A stretch of 7,794 nt of DNA from JAWLCG01 sp041687295 (GTDB taxonomy: Bacteria > Planctomycetota > Phycisphaerae > SM23-33 > FEN-1343). Where the stretch lies: assembly GCA_041687295.1 (NCBI GenBank), contig JAWLCG010000244.1, forward strand, positions 1-7,794, given 5' to 3'. Every line of letters starts with the position of its first letter. The first letter of the stretch is position 1. The notes beneath the pieces were generated by a model that worked only from the letters and a program-made list of their open reading frames with translations, did not search any database and was not told the DNA's origin. A program made the translations under genes and the position numbers. Positions 5,801 to 7,794 of the stretch are shown here, one piece after another.

Positions 5801-7565
5801 CGGAGGGGTCCATGCGGCGGATGGGCACGGCGTTGTTGCCGGCGATCCCGTGGACGATCTGCTCGATGTCCTGGCAGGCGGTGGGGTCGCCCAGCATGTC
5901 GTACTCGACGCCCGGGGTGGGCTGGTGACCGGTCATGGCCGTGGTCGAGTTGTTCAGGATGATGAAGGTGATGTCCTGGCCGAGCTTGATGGCCTGGCTG
6001 ATGGCGATCTGCCCGGAGTGGAAGAAGGTCGAGTCGCCCATGAACACGACCTGCTTGTTGGTCACGAACGGGTCCATGCCCGAGCCGGTGCCCCCGCCGA
6101 GGCCCATGCCCGAGTAGTTGTGCATCAGCTCGGTGTTGGGCGGGAACATGAGCATGGTGTAGCAGCCCGTGTCGCCGTGGAACAGCAGGTCGACGGGCCC
6201 GCGGTTGTGCACCGAGCGCATGTAGTGGGGGTTGCCGAAGCGCTTGCGGATCTCCAGGCAGACGTTGGCCGAGTCGCGGTGGGGGCAGCCCTGGCAGAAG
6301 CTCGGCAGGCGGGGGGGCAGCTTGCCCAGCTCGGCCTCCGCGACGCTGGTGGCGGCGAGGATGGCCTCGGCGCGGTCGAGGCGGGCGAGGCTTCCCTCGT
6401 CGAGCAGCTCGTCGCCGAGCTTGCGCAGCAGCGGGCCCAGGCGCTCCATCAGCCCCGAGGGGTGCAGGCCGCGGGTCGTCGGCAGGCCCGACAGGCCGAA
6501 GGGGAAGCTCTTGCCCCACAGCTCGACGTCGGCCCAGCTCTGGCCCGCCTGGCGGTCGGCGGTGAGGATCTCGGCGACCTGCTCCTCGATGAAGCCGCGC
6601 CGCTCCTCGACGACGACGATGCGGGTGCACTGGCGGGCGAGCTCGCGGACGAGGGCCTCGTCGACCGGGTAGCTCATGCCCAGCTTGAGGATGGGCAGTC
6701 GCCCCAGCAGGCCCAGCTCGTCGAGCACCTGGCGGAGGTAGCCGTGCGCCAGGCCGCTGGTGATGAAGCCCACGCCGACCCGACCCGTCGTGACGGGGTG
6801 CTCGAGGCGGTTGAGGCCCAGCTCGGCGGCGACGCGCTTGGCGCGGTCCAGCCGCGGGGCGATCAGCTCCTCGCGCTGCCAGGTGCGGGGGGGCAGCAGG
6901 ACGAACTTGTCAAGGTCGATCTGGCGGGTGACCATCGCCTGGGGGGTCAGGGTGTTGAGCTCGGGGAACTGGTTGGGCCGGCAGTGGACCGTGCCGCCGC
7001 CGTCGGCGAGGTTGTTGGTCAGCACGTAGCCGACGTAGAGGTCGGCGCCGCGGCTGAGCTTGAACGCCAGGTCGACGTAGTCCTTGATCTCCTGGGGACT
7101 GGCCGGCTCGACGGTGGGGATGAACAGGTGCTTGGAGATGTATCGGCTGTCCGAGGGCACCTGCGTGGAGTCGCTCCACGGGTCGTCGCCGTAGACGATG
7201 ACCGCCCCGCCATCGGGGTGGGGGCCCGACTGGCTGCCCAGGGCCAACGCGTCGGCCGCCACGTGCACGCCGACGCTCTTCATGCAGATCAGCCCGCGCA
7301 CACCCGCCACCTGCGAGCCGTTGAGCATGGCGGCCGCCAGGGCCTCGTTATTGTTCACGACCGCCCGGATGCCCTTGTCCGTGAGCAGGTCTTTGACCAG
7401 CGCCCAGGCGTCGAAGAAGCCGGCGATGGGGCTGCCGGGGTAGCCGCCCATCAGGTGCAGGCCGCCCTCGACCTCCAGGCAGCCCTTCAGCAGCAGCTCG
7501 TTGCCCGTGAAGACCTCGGGGCCCTGCTCGGTCAGAAATCGCGGATCGACTTTCATTCGGGGCAT
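2841..7565 (-). CDS. Fused indolepyruvate ferredoxin oxidoreductase (IorA-IorB type) with C-terminal GltD-like NAD(P)H oxidoreductase
   Basis: The product has about 1574 residues. IorA part: POR N-terminal domain at 17-215 (GGYPGSPIAGFFDAW), second domain at about 260-335, FCQGCPHR at 423-430, and thiamine-diphosphate motif GDSTFFHSG (510-518) to LNNSTTAMTGHQPTPG (537-552). Fe-S domain: Cys 650, 653, 656, 662 and 683, 689, 695. IorB/POR-gamma domain: 737-935 (GVGGMGIG). DUF6537-like region: about 950-1140. GltD-like part: Cys 1163, 1166, 1171, 1176, 1215, 1219, 1223; FAD motif GSGPAGL (1268-1274); GGGDTGADC (1408-1416); TSVPGVFAAGD (1537-1547). Inferred reaction: arylpyruvate or another 2-oxoacid + CoA + NAD(P)+ to acyl-CoA, CO2 and NAD(P)H, in the cytoplasm. 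GltB is absent, so it is not a glutamate synthase. ATG at 7565 or 7556 can start it; neither has a Shine-Dalgarno sequence. Substrate and cofactor are unproven. Confidence 0.9.
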   Translation of the reverse strand: MPRMKVDPRFLTEQGPEVFTGNELLLKGCLEVEGGLHLMGGYPGSPIAGFFDAWALVKDLLTDKGIRAVVNNNEALAAAMLNGSQVAGVRGLICMKSVGVHVAADALALGSQSGPHPDGGAVIVYGDDPWSDSTQVPSDSRYISKHLFIPTVEPASPQEIKDYVDLAFKLSRGADLYVGYVLTNNLADGGGTVHCRPNQFPELNTLTPQAMVTRQIDLDKFVLLPPRTWQREELIAPRLDRAKRVAAELGLNRLEHPVTTGRVGVGFITSGLAHGYLRQVLDELGLLGRLPILKLGMSYPVDEALVRELARQCTRIVVVEERRGFIEEQVAEILTADRQAGQSWADVELWGKSFPFGLSGLPTTRGLHPSGLMERLGPLLRKLGDELLDEGSLARLDRAEAILAATSVAEAELGKLPPRLPSFCQGCPHRDSANVCLEIRKRFGNPHYMRSVHNRGPVDLLFHGDTGCYTMLMFPPNTELMHNYSGMGLGGGTGSGMDPFVTNKQVVFMGDSTFFHSGQIAISQAIKLGQDITFIILNNSTTAMTGHQPTPGVEYDMLGDPTACQDIEQIVHGIAGNNAVPIRRMDPSDRRAYKTMLEELFLADGVKVVIAEKECGITRTRRRRREERETVRQRGFLPVATHMNINPEVCRFCLACAEMTGCPGLRHVETDYGPKMATDITGCVNDGACERIGACWSFEQVTVKRSATPRSRLPELDLDNIPEPPARSFDQRWQCYLAGVGGMGIGLATSILVRAGHKEGYHVVFTDKKGLAIRNGGVHSQVIFSHGETPASGTIGYGQADLLLGVDILEATRALDPRSRSRVATPDRTAAVINTHKIQTIPGIMGRGDFNPEALERILRDHTREDDYLARDISHFCEKYLGSKIFANIMMVGFAFQRGLIPVSYHAMVWAIKDTIRADTRKNLTAFQMGRKLCQSPSLFQGAPQRTGWRETLEERCRWTIRRFGRSSGRDKALHTLAMESLDAMAGLDDRAKRDFVVRLYDCMRWDGLDYAARYAAGVRRVFGHDNAQQSYAATQAVIHNLADAMLIKDAVFTAELATSPEKYARDREKYGVNPANGDRVRYRHLLPVRTSLRGRPVHLEFWALPWMLRLVRRAKWLRKMPSAFAKARLRHRDRYEALVAEFAPASPADYRQALTRLSSPACMSCQNPRCQEAGCPLENAIPEWIDLANRGLWREACDRIHQTNNFPEFTGTLCPAPCQSQCKHAVRGYPVQIRSIEREIADRGFAEGWIQPAPPAERTGRKVAIVGSGPAGLTAAPQLARAGPGVTVFEKDPRPGGLLRYGIPDFRMDKDLLDRRLAQLEGEGVEFRTGTEIGKDVPVAQLREHFDAVLLALGAASPRDLAVPGREKAGIHFALDYLRQHNARGAGVAVPAEAAIDAKGKRVVVIGGGDTGADCAETALAQGAAEVHQVEIRPAEALATDPTHARSTAIRQHFGVATHQINGHGDGNELQLRQVRWLESPAGLRPEPLAGTDFALQADLTLLALGFEPAVSAALVKALGLATDDRGQVAVTDYATSVPGVFAAGDLASGASLIVQAIRTGRAAADRIDAYLQ

Positions 7566-7569
7566 TGTA
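7564..7569 (-). promoter_or_regulatory. Possible -10 box for the large oxidoreductase gene (leaderless start)
   Basis: TACAAT on the minus strand (5 of 6 to TATAAT) ends seven bases before the A of the ATG at 7556, which is the usual distance from a -10 box to the transcript start. A run of T lies 17 bases upstream as a poor -35. If used, the transcript would begin at the ATG of MKVDPRF and the ATG at 7565 could not be the start. Confidence 0.25.
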
Positions 7570-7620
7570 GTAGATCGGGGGGGTGGAAAAAACCATCTTT
7601 CAGGGGGCCCGAGGCCGTAG

Positions 7621-7647
7621 GCCGGGCCGAGCCGAGCGAGGCCCGGC
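7621..7647. repeat. GC-rich hairpin upstream of the large gene
   Basis: GCCGGGCC (7621-7628) and GGCCCGGC (7640-7647) form a perfect 8-bp stem with an 11-base loop. It is 56 bases from the candidate start codon. There is no T-tract on either side, so a simple intrinsic terminator is unlikely. It may be repeat debris or an upstream structural element. Confidence 0.45.
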
Positions 7648-7666
7648 AGGGGCGCAGGCCCGCTCC

Positions 7667-7770
7667 GCCTGGGCAATATGGAGTGCGGCGACAACGTCGC
7701 CGCTTTGGCTGGTCTTGGCGCCGTCGAGCCAAAGCGGCGATTCCATCGCCGCACTCCATACGCCCCAGGC
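7667..7770. repeat. Nested palindrome (104-bp inverted repeat made of two smaller hairpins)
   Basis: Arms 7677-7710 and 7727-7760 are inverted copies. They are identical over the outer 15 and inner 12-14 bases and differ only at the centre of each arm. The dyad continues outward with GCCTGGG (7667-7673) against CCCAGGC (7764-7770). Each arm also holds its own perfect hairpin: GCGGCGAC-AAC-GTCGCCGC (7685-7703) and GCGGCGAT-TCC-ATCGCCGC (7734-7752). The TGGAGTGCGGCGA/TCGCCGCTTTGG style recalls dyad repeats common in planctomycete intergenic DNA (recollection). The presence of this repeat argues against any coding extension of the large gene to this side. Confidence 0.85.
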
Positions 7771-7794
7771 ACCCGCTGCCGCTGCGCCCCAGCC

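Noticed and set aside
2815..6630. A 1271-codon open frame on the minus strand, overlapping the large oxidoreductase gene in another frame
   Set aside because: It is made almost only of Arg, Pro, Gly and Ala repeats and shows no domain. It is the usual shadow of high-GC coding DNA on the same strand.
7677..7760. Reading the repeated arms as a CRISPR array
   Set aside because: There are only two copies, they are inverted rather than direct, and there is no regular spacer series or cas gene.
7566..7772. A 69-residue N-terminal extension of the large oxidoreductase from an ATG at 7770-7772
   Set aside because: It would translate the nested palindrome and the GC-rich hairpin, has no resemblance to IorA N-termini, and the family normally begins about 10-20 residues before the first conserved motif.

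Overview
The window is about 70% G+C. It holds one very large minus-strand gene, one mid-sized minus-strand gene, a small insertion sequence between them, and several palindromic repeats. The large multidomain gene with no Shine-Dalgarno sequence, the nested GC-rich dyads and the IS4 subtype suggest Planctomycetota, possibly a Phycisphaerae-like lineage. This assignment is an impression from sequence style, not a proven placement.

Layout from low to high coordinate. Positions 1-134 carry only the C-terminal end of a phenylacetate-CoA ligase-like protein (minus strand, running off the window), with different codon use and no N-terminal part. Positions 236-1513 (minus) encode a complete DUF1015 protein with its own Shine-Dalgarno sequence and a plausible promoter. 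Positions 1514-1905 are non-coding and hold clustered palindromes and a MITE-like inverted-repeat module (1677-1836). Positions 1916-2826 are an IS4-family element with 19-bp terminal inverted repeats and a perfect 10-bp target duplication. Its transposase has lost the middle of the catalytic core in frame, so it is probably non-autonomous. Positions 2841-7565 (minus) encode a protein of about 1574 residues. Positions 7566-7794 are non-coding and hold a hairpin and a 104-bp palindrome built from two smaller palindromes.

The main item is the large gene. It joins in one chain a complete indolepyruvate:ferredoxin oxidoreductase of the long fused type (thiamine-diphosphate IorA part, Fe-S domain, IorB/POR-gamma part, DUF6537-like tail) and a complete GltD-like FAD/NAD(P)H oxidoreductase with its own Fe-S domain. 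No glutamate synthase large subunit is present. The reasonable reading is a self-contained 2-oxoacid (arylpyruvate):NAD(P)+ oxidoreductase, in which electrons pass through Fe-S clusters and FAD to NAD(P)+ without a soluble ferredoxin. The nearby arylacetate-CoA ligase remnant fits arylpyruvate catabolism, because IorAB and PaaK-type ligases often cluster.

Removing the insertion sequence and one target copy rebuilds a perfect 18-bp palindrome starting directly after the stop codon of the large gene. The element therefore appears to have inserted into the centre of that gene's 3' hairpin.
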